From CAVSIS01 sp963814875 (GTDB taxonomy: Bacteria; Acidobacteriota; Thermoanaerobaculia; Thermoanaerobaculales; Sulfomarinibacteraceae): DNA of 64,000 nucleotides. The position numbers were made by a program, and so were the translations under genes. Location: NCBI GenBank assembly GCA_963814875.1, contig CAWFFJ010000018.1, positions 62,001 through 126,000 on the forward strand, written 5' to 3'. Within the stretch, counting starts at the first letter, position 1, and each line of letters begins with the position of its first letter. Under the pieces are notes generated by a model that worked only from the letters and a program-made list of their open reading frames with translations, was not told where the DNA came from and made no database searches. This document shows, in pieces, positions 47,161 through 56,410 of the stretch.

Positions 47161-49632
47161 GTGAGACGTCGTCGTCTGCGGCTGCCGGTTGGCGGCGTTC
47201 TCGACCGCTTCCTCGTGTGGGAGGTTTTGGGACCGACAGCGCTCGGTTTTGGCACCTACACGTTTTTCCTCCTCATGCGCCCGATCTTCGGCCTCATGGA
47301 GCAGGTCTTTGTCCGTGGCGTGCCCTTCGACCAGGCGCTTCGCTTTCTCTCGCTGACGGTTCCTCACGTCGTCGTACTGACGATCCCGATGAGCTACCTC
47401 TTCGGCGTCCTTCTCGCACTTGGGAGGATGAACGGCGACAACGAGATCACGGCCCTCCAGGCGGCAGGAATTTCGATGCGCAGAGTGCTGGTCCCCGTGG
47501 TTGGCCTGTCCCTGGTGTTCGGTGGACTGAACGCGTGGCTGACCCTCGTCGTCATGCCTCGGGCGAACCGCGAGCTTCGCGTCATGAAGGTGGAGATGTT
47601 CTCCTCGGCCAAGAGCCTCGGCCGTGTCGAGCCACGAGTGTTCAACGAGAGTTTCCCCAACCTGCTGCTCTACGTCGAGGACGTCGACCCGGTCACGGCG
47701 GTCTGGCACCACGTACTGCTGTACGACCGCAGCACCCCCGGCGAGGAGCTCCTGACGCTCGCCCGCAGCGGGCGGCTTCTGGCCGAGCGCCCGAACGACA
47801 CTGGAGCCGGCCGCAGCAGCAATGCCCCACCGCCAGCGAGCAACGGCGAAGGCTCACCGTGGCTCCTCCTGGAAGAGGTGACGACCCATCAATTCTCGTC
47901 GAGCCACCCGGCGACCTACCGGCGCAACGTGAACCAGACCCAGTTGGTCAAACTGATGCCGAACGAGAGGAGCACGGTCGAGGTCAGCCTTGGAATGCGC
48001 GAGCGATCCACACCCGAGCTGCTCACCCTCGTCGACCAGCTCGCGGCCCACAACCCCGATCCTGAGGGCGAACGGCGACGCAAGGAGACCCTCATCCAGG
48101 TGCTCATGGAGCTGCACAGCCGGCTCGCCCTGCCGGTGGCCTGTGTCGCCTTCGCGCTCATCGCCCTGCCCTTGGGGATCGGGTCCCGGGGCGGAGGGCG
48201 AGGGCGTGGCTTCATCCTGTCGATCGGCGTAATTCTCGCCTACTACATCATCTTCAATCACGGTCGGCTCCTCGCTCAGGAGGGGCGGGTTCCGGTCTGG
48301 GTCGGCTCGTGGCTCGCAAATGTGCTGGTCGCCGGAGTTGCGCTTGTCATGATGCGCCGAATGGGGCGGTGGCTCGGCGAACGAAGGCGTGGAGAGAGCG
48401 TCGTCTCCCGCCTGATACGGCTGTGGCGAGCGCGACGCCAGGCTGGCCAACCGCGACCAGCTCGGGAGGCGCCCGGGCTGCGGCCCCAGCCAACAGGGTC
48501 CATCCCGCTGTCGCTGCAGAAGCGTCGGTACGGGACCCGCTTCCCGTCGATGCTCGACCGCTACGTCGCGACACGGCTGGTGACCCCTCTACTGCTCGTG
48601 TTGCTCACCGCTTCAGCACTCTACGTGGTGGTCGACCTCACCGACCGCGTCGACGAGCTTGCGAAGAGCTCAGCGTCCCTGTCCGTGGCGGTGGCGTACT
48701 ACGCCAACCTCATCCCGCAGGTGATCCTCGATGTCACACCTTTGGGGCTGCTGATTGCTGTTCTGATCGCGCTGACCATCATGGAGCGCCAGGTCGAGCT
48801 CACCGCCTTCAAAGCTGCCGGAATCTCCCTCTTCCGGGTCATGGTGCCGGTCCTGCTGCTCGCCGCGGGATCGGCCACCGGGCTGTGGTTTCTGGGCGAG
48901 TCGGTGGTTCCACAGGCCAATCGAGACGCGCAGCGCCTGCTAGACCGGATCAAGGGCCGCGAGACGAGTCGTTCTTACGGGGCTGACCGTCTGTGGCTCC
49001 TGTCGAGGGACGGGTCGACCCTCTACAACTTCCTCCAGTTCGACCCTCAGGCCCAGACCATGGTGAGGTTCTCGATGTTCCGGCTCGATCCCAACTTCCA
49101 GCTCACCTTCCAGCTCTTCGCCGACCGCGTGCAGTACCGCAACGGGGGCTGGATCGCGGACTCGGGCTGGTTCCGGCAGTTCAGCCCCGACGGGACCGAC
49201 GTGTTTCACAGGATCACCGAGCCGTTGGAGTTGGGCGTACCCGAGGCCCCGAGCTACTTCGGCCAGGAGCACCACCAGCCGGGTGAGATGAGCTACCGCG
49301 AGCTCGAGACCTACATTCGCGAGCTGACCGAGTCGGGCTACCGGCCGATCAAGTTGGTGGTGCGTTGGTACCAGAAGATCACCTATCCCCTCTCGGCCTT
49401 CGTGATGGTGCTGCTGGCGCTTCCGTTCGGCCTCAACCGCGGTGGCCGCAGGATCACGACCATCAACGGTGTTGCACTCGCACTCGCTCTGGGCATCGGC
49501 TACTTCGTGATGGTCGCAGTGTTCGGGAAAATGGGCGAGGCCGACATCCTGCCTCCACTCCTCGGTGCATGGGCCCCAATCGGCATAGCCGTTCTCCTCG
49601 CCTTCAACCGCATGACCACCTTGCGCACTTAG
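47161..49632 (+). CDS. LptF-LptG fusion permease of the LPS exporter
   Basis: An 823-residue protein containing two full YjgP/YjgQ-type permeases in tandem. The first (LptF-like, about 10-400) and second (LptG-like, about 460-820) each have three N-terminal and three C-terminal membrane helices around a periplasmic beta-jellyroll; a basic cytoplasmic linker (about 400-455) joins them. E. coli has two separate genes. With LptB (34140) and the LptC-A fusion (32185) it would make the complete inner-membrane complex. The start is uncertain: GTG 47161 is nearest the first helix, and GTG 47086 would add 25 residues. Confidence 0.85.
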   Translation: MRRRRLRLPVGGVLDRFLVWEVLGPTALGFGTYTFFLLMRPIFGLMEQVFVRGVPFDQALRFLSLTVPHVVVLTIPMSYLFGVLLALGRMNGDNEITALQAAGISMRRVLVPVVGLSLVFGGLNAWLTLVVMPRANRELRVMKVEMFSSAKSLGRVEPRVFNESFPNLLLYVEDVDPVTAVWHHVLLYDRSTPGEELLTLARSGRLLAERPNDTGAGRSSNAPPPASNGEGSPWLLLEEVTTHQFSSSHPATYRRNVNQTQLVKLMPNERSTVEVSLGMRERSTPELLTLVDQLAAHNPDPEGERRRKETLIQVLMELHSRLALPVACVAFALIALPLGIGSRGGGRGRGFILSIGVILAYYIIFNHGRLLAQEGRVPVWVGSWLANVLVAGVALVMMRRMGRWLGERRRGESVVSRLIRLWRARRQAGQPRPAREAPGLRPQPTGSIPLSLQKRRYGTRFPSMLDRYVATRLVTPLLLVLLTASALYVVVDLTDRVDELAKSSASLSVAVAYYANLIPQVILDVTPLGLLIAVLIALTIMERQVELTAFKAAGISLFRVMVPVLLLAAGSATGLWFLGESVVPQANRDAQRLLDRIKGRETSRSYGADRLWLLSRDGSTLYNFLQFDPQAQTMVRFSMFRLDPNFQLTFQLFADRVQYRNGGWIADSGWFRQFSPDGTDVFHRITEPLELGVPEAPSYFGQEHHQPGEMSYRELETYIRELTESGYRPIKLVVRWYQKITYPLSAFVMVLLALPFGLNRGGRRITTINGVALALALGIGYFVMVAVFGKMGEADILPPLLGAWAPIGIAVLLAFNRMTTLRT

Positions 49633-49697
49633 AGGCCCGGCCGGAAACCCCCTCACGGCTGCGAATCGCGACTGAGGTGCAATCTACTGCGCCGGAA

Positions 49698-50792
49698 TCA
49701 AGAGTGTCGGTAGGCTGTGCAGGCGAGGCTGTGGAAACGACGGCGCAAGGGGTGGAGGTCGACCGGCCTCGGGTTCGGATGGTGACGGTTACCGAGCAGT
49801 ACCAGAACTGCGTGCTGGGACGGGTCGACCCACACCGAGGTGCCGGTGAAACCGGTGTGGCCGTACGCGGTTCCGGCGAGAGCCGGACCGGCAGAGCAGC
49901 CGCGGCTCGCCGCAAGCTGCCAACCGAGTCCCCGAGCCTGCTCGAGGCCCGGTGTGTGGTTCCGGGTGGCAAGCTCGATCTCGTCGCCCTCCAGCAAGCG
50001 TCCGGGCTCCAGCCACACGCTGGCAAGGCCGAGCACTCCCGCAGCAGTCCCGAAGAGACCGGCGTTGCCCGCAGCGCCGCCAAGAAACCTCGCGTTACCA
50101 TCATCGGGGAGTCCAGGAGCCGGGTCCGGGATCCTGTCGCCGCCGAGCCCGAGACCTGCCGCGAGCCGCCGCTCCCAGGTCGTGTCGGTGGCGCCTCCGA
50201 CAAGCTCGTGAGTGCCGGGACCAGGCCGGAAGCCGAGCTGGCCTGTGAGGCCCAGTGGGTGCGCGATCTCGCATGTGAAGGCGCTCGCCAAGTCGGTGCC
50301 CAAGCAGCGCTCGACGGCCGCCCCGAGGACCACGAAGCCGGCGCATGAGTAGACCACCGAACGACCGGGAGGGGCCACCAGCTTGACCTGCAGCAGGCGC
50401 TCCAGAGCGCGCGACGGGTCGCCCTCAGCCAGGGTCGCCAGCGGTAGCCAGGCGGGCAGGCCGGAGGTGTGGGTCAGGAGCTCGAGAATGGTCGCGTGCC
50501 CAATCCCGCCGGTCCCCTCGAAGAGGTCGCCCAAGCGGCACGACAGGTCGAGCAGACCGCGACGTCTCGCGATCAGCACGAGGGCCGCTGTGACCAGTGG
50601 TTTCGTCAGTGACGCGAGGTCGAACCAGTGTGACGCGCTCACCGCCTCCGCTCGGGGCCGCAGGCGAGCGCAGCCCGCAATCGCGACGCGTGTGGCGTCC
50701 TCCCCCACCCGCCACGTTGCGACCGCGCACGGGAGCAGGCCTGCTGCCGTCGCCCGCCCGAGGAGCGTGTCAACCGTCTCCGTGCGCACCAC
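49698..50792 (-). CDS. Serine hydrolase, beta-lactamase/PBP4* family
   Basis: A 364-residue protein of the class C beta-lactamase/DD-peptidase clan. Ser61-x2-Lys64 is in Leu-Ala-Ser-Leu-Thr-Lys-Pro, and His-Thr-Gly-Phe-Thr-Gly-Thr is the third motif. The usual Tyr-Ser-Asn is Tyr-Ser-Cys (148-150), a loss of the Asn often seen in esterases of this clan. No signal peptide is evident with the GTG start at 50792 (AGGAG 10 nt upstream). So a cytoplasmic esterase or peptidase is at least as likely as a beta-lactamase. It converges with lptFG. Confidence 0.8.
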   Translation of the reverse strand: MVRTETVDTLLGRATAAGLLPCAVATWRVGEDATRVAIAGCARLRPRAEAVSASHWFDLASLTKPLVTAALVLIARRRGLLDLSCRLGDLFEGTGGIGHATILELLTHTSGLPAWLPLATLAEGDPSRALERLLQVKLVAPPGRSVVYSCAGFVVLGAAVERCLGTDLASAFTCEIAHPLGLTGQLGFRPGPGTHELVGGATDTTWERRLAAGLGLGGDRIPDPAPGLPDDGNARFLGGAAGNAGLFGTAAGVLGLASVWLEPGRLLEGDEIELATRNHTPGLEQARGLGWQLAASRGCSAGPALAGTAYGHTGFTGTSVWVDPSQHAVLVLLGNRHHPNPRPVDLHPLRRRFHSLACTAYRHS

Positions 50793-50970
50793 GGGGGCAT
50801 GTCTCCTTGAACAACAGAGAGCCCGTGCCGCGCCGGAGCCGGGCAGGGCAGCGGTCCTGGCTTGCGTTGATGGACGCGGCGACCTCACCATCGAGGAGTA
50901 TGCCAGCTGACTGCGTGCCACGCGGCGTCATCACCTCCGAACGCTCCACGAGGCTGCGATCGTTCTGCAC
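50770..50970 (-). CDS. Possible 66-residue protein
   Basis: A GTG-started frame with AAAGGAG six bases upstream, ending 23 bp inside the hydrolase gene. No family is recognised; the middle (Gly-Ile-Leu-Leu-Asp-Gly-Glu-Val-Ala-Ala) is moderately protein-like. Its ribosome site and overlap with the next gene are its main support, so it may be only a leader peptide or chance. Confidence 0.35.
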   Translation of the reverse strand: MQNDRSLVERSEVMTPRGTQSAGILLDGEVAASINASQDRCPARLRRGTGSLLFKETCPRGAHGDG

Positions 50971-51066
50971 TCAAGTCTCCTTTCGCCTGCTGAAGCGAGC
51001 ATAGCGCACTCCCCGACCACCGCCCTGGGGTGGACTCGAATCCCGTGACACCCTACCCTGGCAACG

Positions 51067-51627
51067 ATGCGGTGGATTCCCGAGATCGCGCGGTGGGCGC
51101 CGGCGTCGGCGCTGACCGTGCGCTACGCGGTCTTGGACGCCTCCTTGCCGATCGATGCTGTGGACCGCATCCACACGGCGCTTGCCGCCTCCCACCTCTC
51201 GCCACGGCTTCGCGACAACTTGAGCTGGACCGTCGAGCTATCCGGCAGGACCCTCGTCTACGGTTTCATCTCACGAGAAATCGACGAGAGCGTCGAAATT
51301 GACGTCGCAGCCACGCCCGAAGGCGGCGAGGTGACGGTGATGTGTACGCCTCAGGAGACTCACGAAGCCCACGCCGCGGGAGCCGCGGGCGTGCTGGTCC
51401 TTGCCGCGACGGCGTGGCTGACCGGAGGATGGCTCATCGGCCTGCCCATTGGTGCGGCGACGCTCGTTGCGGGATGGATGTGGGCCGACGCAGCCCGCAC
51501 CCTCGAGCTCCAGCGCCTCGAGCAGAGGATCCGCGGTCTCGCCTTCGACCTCGGGCGCGCCCTGTGGCCGCACCAGCCAGGCCAGGTGACGCCACTCCAT
51601 TCGCCGTCCCCGCTCCTCGGGCGGTGA
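51067..51627 (+). CDS. Membrane protein of unknown function
   Basis: A 186-residue protein with a soluble alpha/beta N-terminal domain (about 1-98), a hydrophobic hairpin (about 103-146), and a short charged C-terminal helix. I recognise no family. It is flanked by the hydrolase pair (divergent) and scpB (convergent). ATG 51067 is preceded by only a weak ribosome site. Confidence 0.6.
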   Translation: MRWIPEIARWAPASALTVRYAVLDASLPIDAVDRIHTALAASHLSPRLRDNLSWTVELSGRTLVYGFISREIDESVEIDVAATPEGGEVTVMCTPQETHEAHAAGAAGVLVLAATAWLTGGWLIGLPIGAATLVAGWMWADAARTLELQRLEQRIRGLAFDLGRALWPHQPGQVTPLHSPSPLLGR

Positions 51628-51650
51628 AGAACCGCGTGGCGCGCCTCTGA

Positions 51651-52199
51651 TCATTCGACCAGGGCGGAGTCCTCTTGCACGAGGCTCTCCGGGTCGGGGA
51701 GGTCCTCGATCCGGTCAAGCCCAAAATGGATCAGGAAGTCCTTCGTGGTTCGGTAGAGGAAGGGCTTTCCCACCACCGCCTTACGTCCGGCGAGGCGGAC
51801 AAGTCCACGATCGAGCAGCGTCCGCATGACCGCCGCCGAGTTCGCGCCGCGGATGAAGTTGATCTCGGGCAGTGTCACCGGCTGCCGGTGCGCCACGATG
51901 GCCAATGTCTCGAGTGCCGCCTGCGACAGGCGCTGGCGAGCGCTGAGGCCGTGGAAGGCGCGCACGTAGGGGTCGAGCTGTGGTGGCGTGACCGCCCTCC
52001 AGCCGCCCGCAACCCGTTCGAGCTGGAGACCGCGGGCAGGCCCGGACCACAGTTGGCCAAGCTCCTCGAGCGCATGTTCGGCGCGCTCGCAGGTGACATC
52101 CTCCTCGGCGATCGCCTCGACCAGCGCCGCCGCTGTGACCGGGGCGCGCGATGTCAGCAGCACGCCCTCGAGCACCGCGATCAGCGCGTCATGATCCAC
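51651..52199 (-). CDS. scpB: Segregation and condensation protein B
   Basis: A 182-residue kite protein of the SMC complex with two winged-helix domains. Gln-Ala-Ala-Leu-Glu-Thr-Leu-Ala-Ile-Val-Ala-His-Arg-Gln-Pro and Ile-Arg-Gly-Ala-Asn-Ser are diagnostic. I choose GTG 52199, which overlaps the scpA stop by 11 bp; the frame upstream runs inside scpA. With ScpA and an SMC protein (not in the window) it condenses the chromosome. Confidence 0.92.
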   Translation of the reverse strand: MDHDALIAVLEGVLLTSRAPVTAAALVEAIAEEDVTCERAEHALEELGQLWSGPARGLQLERVAGGWRAVTPPQLDPYVRAFHGLSARQRLSQAALETLAIVAHRQPVTLPEINFIRGANSAAVMRTLLDRGLVRLAGRKAVVGKPFLYRTTKDFLIHFGLDRIEDLPDPESLVQEDSALVE

Positions 52200-52995
52200 C
52201 GCGAATCCCTTCTTGCAGCAGGGCGTCGACATCGAGCAAACGCGGGCCCGGCCGCAGGTAAATCTCTGCAAAGGCCCGCCGCTGGTCGGAGACGATGCCT
52301 CCGAGGCGCGCAAGCTCGAGCGCGGCCACCACCAGCGTCACGACCTCCTCCGCGTCGCCGCGGCCGCGCAGCAGCCTGCGCAACGGAAACAGCCGTTCCT
52401 CCAGGACTCGGCGGTACAGCTCGCGCATCTTCTCCCCCACCGTGAACCGCAGCGGCGCAACCCGCATTGGAGGTGGGTTCGCGGCGGTAAAACGCTGGAG
52501 TGCATCCAGGTAGCTCCGGGCCAGGACCCTCAGATCGACATTCTCCCAGTCGAGCTCGACCTCTCGCGGGGCGACCGTGCCCGGCTCCAGCGCGGGCTCC
52601 CACAGGCAGCGGCGGACCACGTCCTGCTCGTACAGCACCGCCGCCATCTCTTTGACGCGACGGTACTCGAGCAGCCGCTCGACGAGCTCCGCCCGAGGAT
52701 CCGCCCCGCCCTCCTCGCTCGGCGTCGGCAACAGGGTGCGAGACTTCAGATAGAGCAACCAGGAGGCCATCCACAAGAACTCCCCGGCAACCTCGAGGTC
52801 GAGCTCTGCCATGGCTCTCAGCGTGGCTTGGTACTGGTCGCAGATCACGATGATCGGGATGTCGGTGATGTCCACCTTGTTGCGTCGCACCAGATGGAGG
52901 AGCAGATCAAGAGGGCCCGAGAATGCCGGCAGATCGACCGGCAAGACCGGCCGCTCGTCCGTGCCCTCGTGCAGAGGCGCCACTCCATCGCTCAT
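52189..52995 (-). CDS. scpA: Segregation and condensation protein A
   Basis: A 268-residue kleisin. The N-terminal SMC-binding part has Phe-x-Gly-Pro-Leu-Asp-Leu-Leu-Leu-His-Leu-Val and Lys-Val-Asp-Ile-x-Asp-Ile-Pro. The middle has Leu-Leu-Tyr-Leu-Lys-Ser-Arg-x-Leu-Leu-Pro, and the C-terminal winged helix has Glu-Ile-Tyr-Leu-Arg-Pro. The scpA-scpB pair is conserved and translationally coupled. Confidence 0.93.
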   Translation of the reverse strand: MSDGVAPLHEGTDERPVLPVDLPAFSGPLDLLLHLVRRNKVDITDIPIIVICDQYQATLRAMAELDLEVAGEFLWMASWLLYLKSRTLLPTPSEEGGADPRAELVERLLEYRRVKEMAAVLYEQDVVRRCLWEPALEPGTVAPREVELDWENVDLRVLARSYLDALQRFTAANPPPMRVAPLRFTVGEKMRELYRRVLEERLFPLRRLLRGRGDAEEVVTLVVAALELARLGGIVSDQRRAFAEIYLRPGPRLLDVDALLQEGIRGGS

Positions 52996-53283
52996 GACGC
53001 CGTGGAGTATAGCCGAGAGTCAACAGCCCGCGAACTGCGATGCCGTTGCTCACAAGATTCCTGGAGTTGCGATATCTATTTTTATAGAGTGTCTATAGAT
53101 GAGAATGTTGCTGTGTCATCGGACCCGCTAGAGCCTTTCACCCCGAGAGCGCCCGGGTCGTGGCAAGGTCTCCTTGGGTGGGTATCCGTTGGGCCGGAGA
53201 GTAGTCGGCACCGAGCTCAGTCACGGGATCTCGATCAACCTGTCGCTGCGTGGGGACCCCCGCCGCGGCTGTGGACAGATCCC
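52996..53283. other. 288-bp gap upstream of scpA with an A/T-rich inverted repeat
   Basis: At 53074-53100, ATCTAT and ATAGAT are inverted around a 15-bp A/T-rich centre, which itself holds CTAT-TTTT-ATAG and the palindrome TCTATAGA. On the scpA strand this lies about 80-105 bp upstream of the start and could be a promoter with an operator. The rest shows no gene. Confidence 0.4.
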
Positions 53284-53925
53284 TCAATCGGACGGTCCGG
53301 CGCAGCCGGATCGCAGCAGATCCTCGTCCGCGATCAGGAGGCCGGCCTCGAGTGATCGCGCGGCGCTCTCGGCGCTGTCGGCCGTCCACGACTCGAGGTG
53401 CCCCATGACCCACCCCAAAGCCTGTGCGAGCTCTTCGCGCGCGGCCCGCCTCCTTTCGAGCTCCGACCGCCGGCGCCAGGGAAGCCGTGGCAGCGGAGGC
53501 GCCTGCACGCGGTCCAGCCGTCGCTGCAGCTCCGGCTGCAAGACGCTGTGAACCCGGCGGCGGAAGCCGTCCTCGGTCTCGCCGAGCTCCGAGACGAGAT
53601 CGAGCTCGGAGAGTCTCCAGAAGGCTGGCCGCCACGCATGGAGCCACTCCTGGCTCGAGGCTGCGATCTGTTCGCGCAGTCCCTCGGGCTCCTTCCCCCC
53701 GGGGATGACGACCAGCGGCCTGCGCGCGAGATCCACTGCGACAAACCGGGCGCCATCGGTCAACGGGCGCAAGAGGTGGAGATGGCCTTCGCGCACGACC
53801 CGCCACGGTTCGATCTCCAGGCGTACCCACAGTCGGAGATGTCCGTACAGCCACTCTGTGGACGACCCGGGAGCCACGCCACCGCGGCCGCGAACGGCAA
53901 CGGGAGGGTGCCAAGTGAGCTCCAT
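53284..53925 (-). CDS. Uncharacterised protein
   Basis: A 213-residue, Arg/Glu/Trp-rich protein with no signal or membrane segment. The C-terminal half is likely helical (Arg-Arg-Arg-Ser-Glu-Leu-Glu-Arg-Arg-Arg, Glu-Glu-Leu-Ala-Gln-Ala). I recognise no family. ATG 53925 with GGAG upstream. It diverges from the exonuclease gene with 60 bp between, where both promoters must lie. Confidence 0.5.
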   Translation of the reverse strand: MELTWHPPVAVRGRGGVAPGSSTEWLYGHLRLWVRLEIEPWRVVREGHLHLLRPLTDGARFVAVDLARRPLVVIPGGKEPEGLREQIAASSQEWLHAWRPAFWRLSELDLVSELGETEDGFRRRVHSVLQPELQRRLDRVQAPPLPRLPWRRRSELERRRAAREELAQALGWVMGHLESWTADSAESAARSLEAGLLIADEDLLRSGCAGPSD

Positions 53926-53985
53926 GGTGCCATGCTACACTCCGGCCCCGACCGAGCAGTATCGACGCACTGGGGAGGCGCAGCG

Positions 53986-54582
53986 GTGGAGACGTGGGAC
54001 GGGCAGATGGGCCTTTTCGACGACAACCCGAAGCGGGAGGTCCCTCAGAATCGACTGATCGTGGTCTTTGACCTCGAGACCCAGCGTTCGTTCGACGATG
54101 TTGGCGGCCGCACGCAACTGCATCGGCTCGGCGTCTCGGTGGGCGTCGCCTACCGTTTCGACCGCGACGAGTTCCTCGTCTACACCGAGGACCGCATCAC
54201 GGAGCTCATCGACCTGCTGTGCAGTGCGGACCTGGTCGTCGGCTACAACATCCGCGGCTTCGACTACCACGTTCTGCGCGGCTACACGGATCGCGACCTT
54301 CAGCAGCTGCCGACCTTCGACCTGATGCTGGACCTCGAGGAGAGGCTCGGCTTTCGACCCAAGCTGGACAGCGTTGCGGCACCAACCCTCGGCGAGGGCA
54401 AGTCCGCTGACGGCCTCCAGGCCCTCGAGTGGTGGCGCCTCGGTGAGGTTGACAAGATCATCGAGTACTGCCGCGACGACGTGCGGGTCACCCGCGACCT
54501 TTACGCCCACGGAAAGCGCAATCGCAGCGTGATGGTCTCGCGTTTCGGGGGCAAGCCGCGCAAGGTCGCCGTCGAGTGGTGA
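53986..54582 (+). CDS. RNase H-like 3'-5' exonuclease domain protein (DEDD type)
   Basis: A 198-residue protein with a DEDDy-type exonuclease layout: Phe-Asp-Leu-Glu-Thr (motif I), Gly-Tyr-Asn-Ile-Arg-Gly-Phe-Asp (motif II), and Tyr-Cys-Arg-Asp-Asp-Val (motif III, Tyr-x3-Asp). It resembles the YprB/predicted PolB-like exonuclease group found mainly in Gram-positives and Acidobacteria. I start at GTG 53986 with GGGAGG 7 nt upstream; ATG 54007 is an alternative. It ends before a 147-bp gap. Confidence 0.75.
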   Translation: METWDGQMGLFDDNPKREVPQNRLIVVFDLETQRSFDDVGGRTQLHRLGVSVGVAYRFDRDEFLVYTEDRITELIDLLCSADLVVGYNIRGFDYHVLRGYTDRDLQQLPTFDLMLDLEERLGFRPKLDSVAAPTLGEGKSADGLQALEWWRLGEVDKIIEYCRDDVRVTRDLYAHGKRNRSVMVSRFGGKPRKVAVEW

Positions 54583-54729
54583 AGGCCGCCCCGGCGCGGT
54601 GGACCCGGACACGCGCCGAAACCCCAGACATCCCCCCTCCTCCGGCGCAGCGGCAATGCCATCGCGACCCTGGCCACCGCTTCCTTCAGGCAGTGCACCG
54701 TACGCAAGCGACGGGTTAGGATAGATAGC

Positions 54730-56382
54730 GTGAACGGCATGTTCCGAGCCAGGGTCTTCTCGTGCCTGTGTCTCGCCTCCGTGCTGGTGGCCTGCGGCGG
54801 CGGCCGCACCGAGGTCGGCGCCTCGGCCGCTGGGACCGCGTCTCCCCAGCGCGGCGGGACCGTCGTCGTGGGCGTGCCTTCGGACGTCCAGAACTGGAAC
54901 CCATACCTCGATGACACCGCGTTCGGGGACGACGTCCTGTCGCTGCTCTACCCCAGCCTCGCGGTCGAGCAGGTGGACTATCGCGAGCATCCGCCCTCCT
55001 TCGCCCCGGGTCTAGCGCGCTCTTGGGAGTGGTCCGACGACCACCTCACCCTCACGGTGCACATCGATCCGCGGGCGCGCTGGAACGACGGTATACCGGT
55101 CACGGCGGACGACGTGGTGTTTTCGTGGCAGGTGCAGACCGCACCGGAAATCGCATGGTCGGGTGCCACCATCAAGGCCGACATCACCGCGGTAGAGGCC
55201 ATCGACGAACGGACCGTCCGCTTCCGGTTCACCCGCGTGTACCCATATCAGATGATGGATGCCAACGACGGTCCCATCGTTCCTGCACACCGCTGGCGCG
55301 CGATCCCTTTCGAACGATGGCAAGAGACCGACTGGTCCGAGACCGCGGCAAGCGCAGGGCCCTTCGTGCTCGCACGCCACGCACCGCAGCAGGAGATCGT
55401 GCTCGAGCGCAACCCCTCCTACTGGCACGAGGGCCTGCCTCGGCTGGATCGCGTCGTTTTTCGCATCGTCCCCAGTCAGAACGGGCTCGTGACCCTGCTG
55501 CGCTCGGGTGAGATCGACATGATGTCCGGGGTTCCCCCTCGCGACGCCGAACGCCTCGCCGATGATCCCCGCATCGAGCTGGTCGCTCTGCCAGGCCGCA
55601 GCTATACCTACGTCGGCTGGAACACCCGCGACCCGCGCTTCGCAGAACCGCAGGTACGCCGCGCGCTCGGCCTGGCGATCAACCGACCGGCAATCGTCGA
55701 ATCGGTGTTGCGGGGCTGGGGGCGACCGAGCGTCGGCCCCGTGCTCTCGGACATGTGGGCATTCGACCCCACGCTCGAATCGCTCCCGTTCGATCCCGAG
55801 GGTGCCCGCCGGATCCTCGCCGCGGCCGGATGGCGAGACGGCGACGGCGACGGCGTGCTGGAACGGGCCGACGGAACCCGCTTCGAACTCGAGCTGATGA
55901 CTAACCACGAGAGTGACCAGCGTCAGGATGTTTGTCTTCTGGTCGCGGCGGATCTCGCCCGCATCGGCGTACGCGTGGAACCACGTTTCGTCGACTGGGG
56001 CACGCTGCTCGACCGCCAGGAGCGCGGTGACTTCGCCGCCTATGTCTCGACCTGGCGCGAGGGCACCCAGGTCGATCTCTGGGATGTCTGGCACAGCTCA
56101 GAAGACCCGACCGAGACCTACAATTATGTGCGCTACGCCGATCCGGAGGTCGACCGGCTGCTCGAGGCCGTCGCCAAGGCGCCCGACGCGGCGATCCAGA
56201 AGCCTCTGTTGTTCGAGATCCAGGAGCGCATCGTCGCCGATCAGCCCTACACGTTCCTCTACGAGGCCGAACACCTCGTCGCCGTGCGCCGCCGGATCCG
56301 CAGTGCCGAGATCAACGATGCCACGCCGTACTTCAACATTGAGTCGTGGTGGGTAGCGGCACCCGCCGGGACGGGCCGGTGA
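54730..56382 (+). CDS. Peptide ABC transporter substrate-binding lipoprotein (SBP family 5)
   Basis: A 550-residue DppA/OppA-type binding protein. The N-terminus has a lipobox Leu-Val-Ala-Cys22, so it is anchored as a lipoprotein. The family signature appears in Asn-Trp-Asn-Pro-Tyr, Leu-Ala-Arg-Ser-Trp-Glu and Asp-Val-Val-Phe-Ser-Trp. The first codon may be GTG 54730 or ATG 54739. It is followed by two permease genes, but no ATPase gene, and a weak TAGGAT lies just upstream. Confidence 0.9.
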   Translation: MNGMFRARVFSCLCLASVLVACGGGRTEVGASAAGTASPQRGGTVVVGVPSDVQNWNPYLDDTAFGDDVLSLLYPSLAVEQVDYREHPPSFAPGLARSWEWSDDHLTLTVHIDPRARWNDGIPVTADDVVFSWQVQTAPEIAWSGATIKADITAVEAIDERTVRFRFTRVYPYQMMDANDGPIVPAHRWRAIPFERWQETDWSETAASAGPFVLARHAPQQEIVLERNPSYWHEGLPRLDRVVFRIVPSQNGLVTLLRSGEIDMMSGVPPRDAERLADDPRIELVALPGRSYTYVGWNTRDPRFAEPQVRRALGLAINRPAIVESVLRGWGRPSVGPVLSDMWAFDPTLESLPFDPEGARRILAAAGWRDGDGDGVLERADGTRFELELMTNHESDQRQDVCLLVAADLARIGVRVEPRFVDWGTLLDRQERGDFAAYVSTWREGTQVDLWDVWHSSEDPTETYNYVRYADPEVDRLLEAVAKAPDAAIQKPLLFEIQERIVADQPYTFLYEAEHLVAVRRRIRSAEINDATPYFNIESWWVAAPAGTGR

Positions 56383-56410
56383 GCGGCGCGGGAGCGGGAT
56401 CGAGCCAGGT

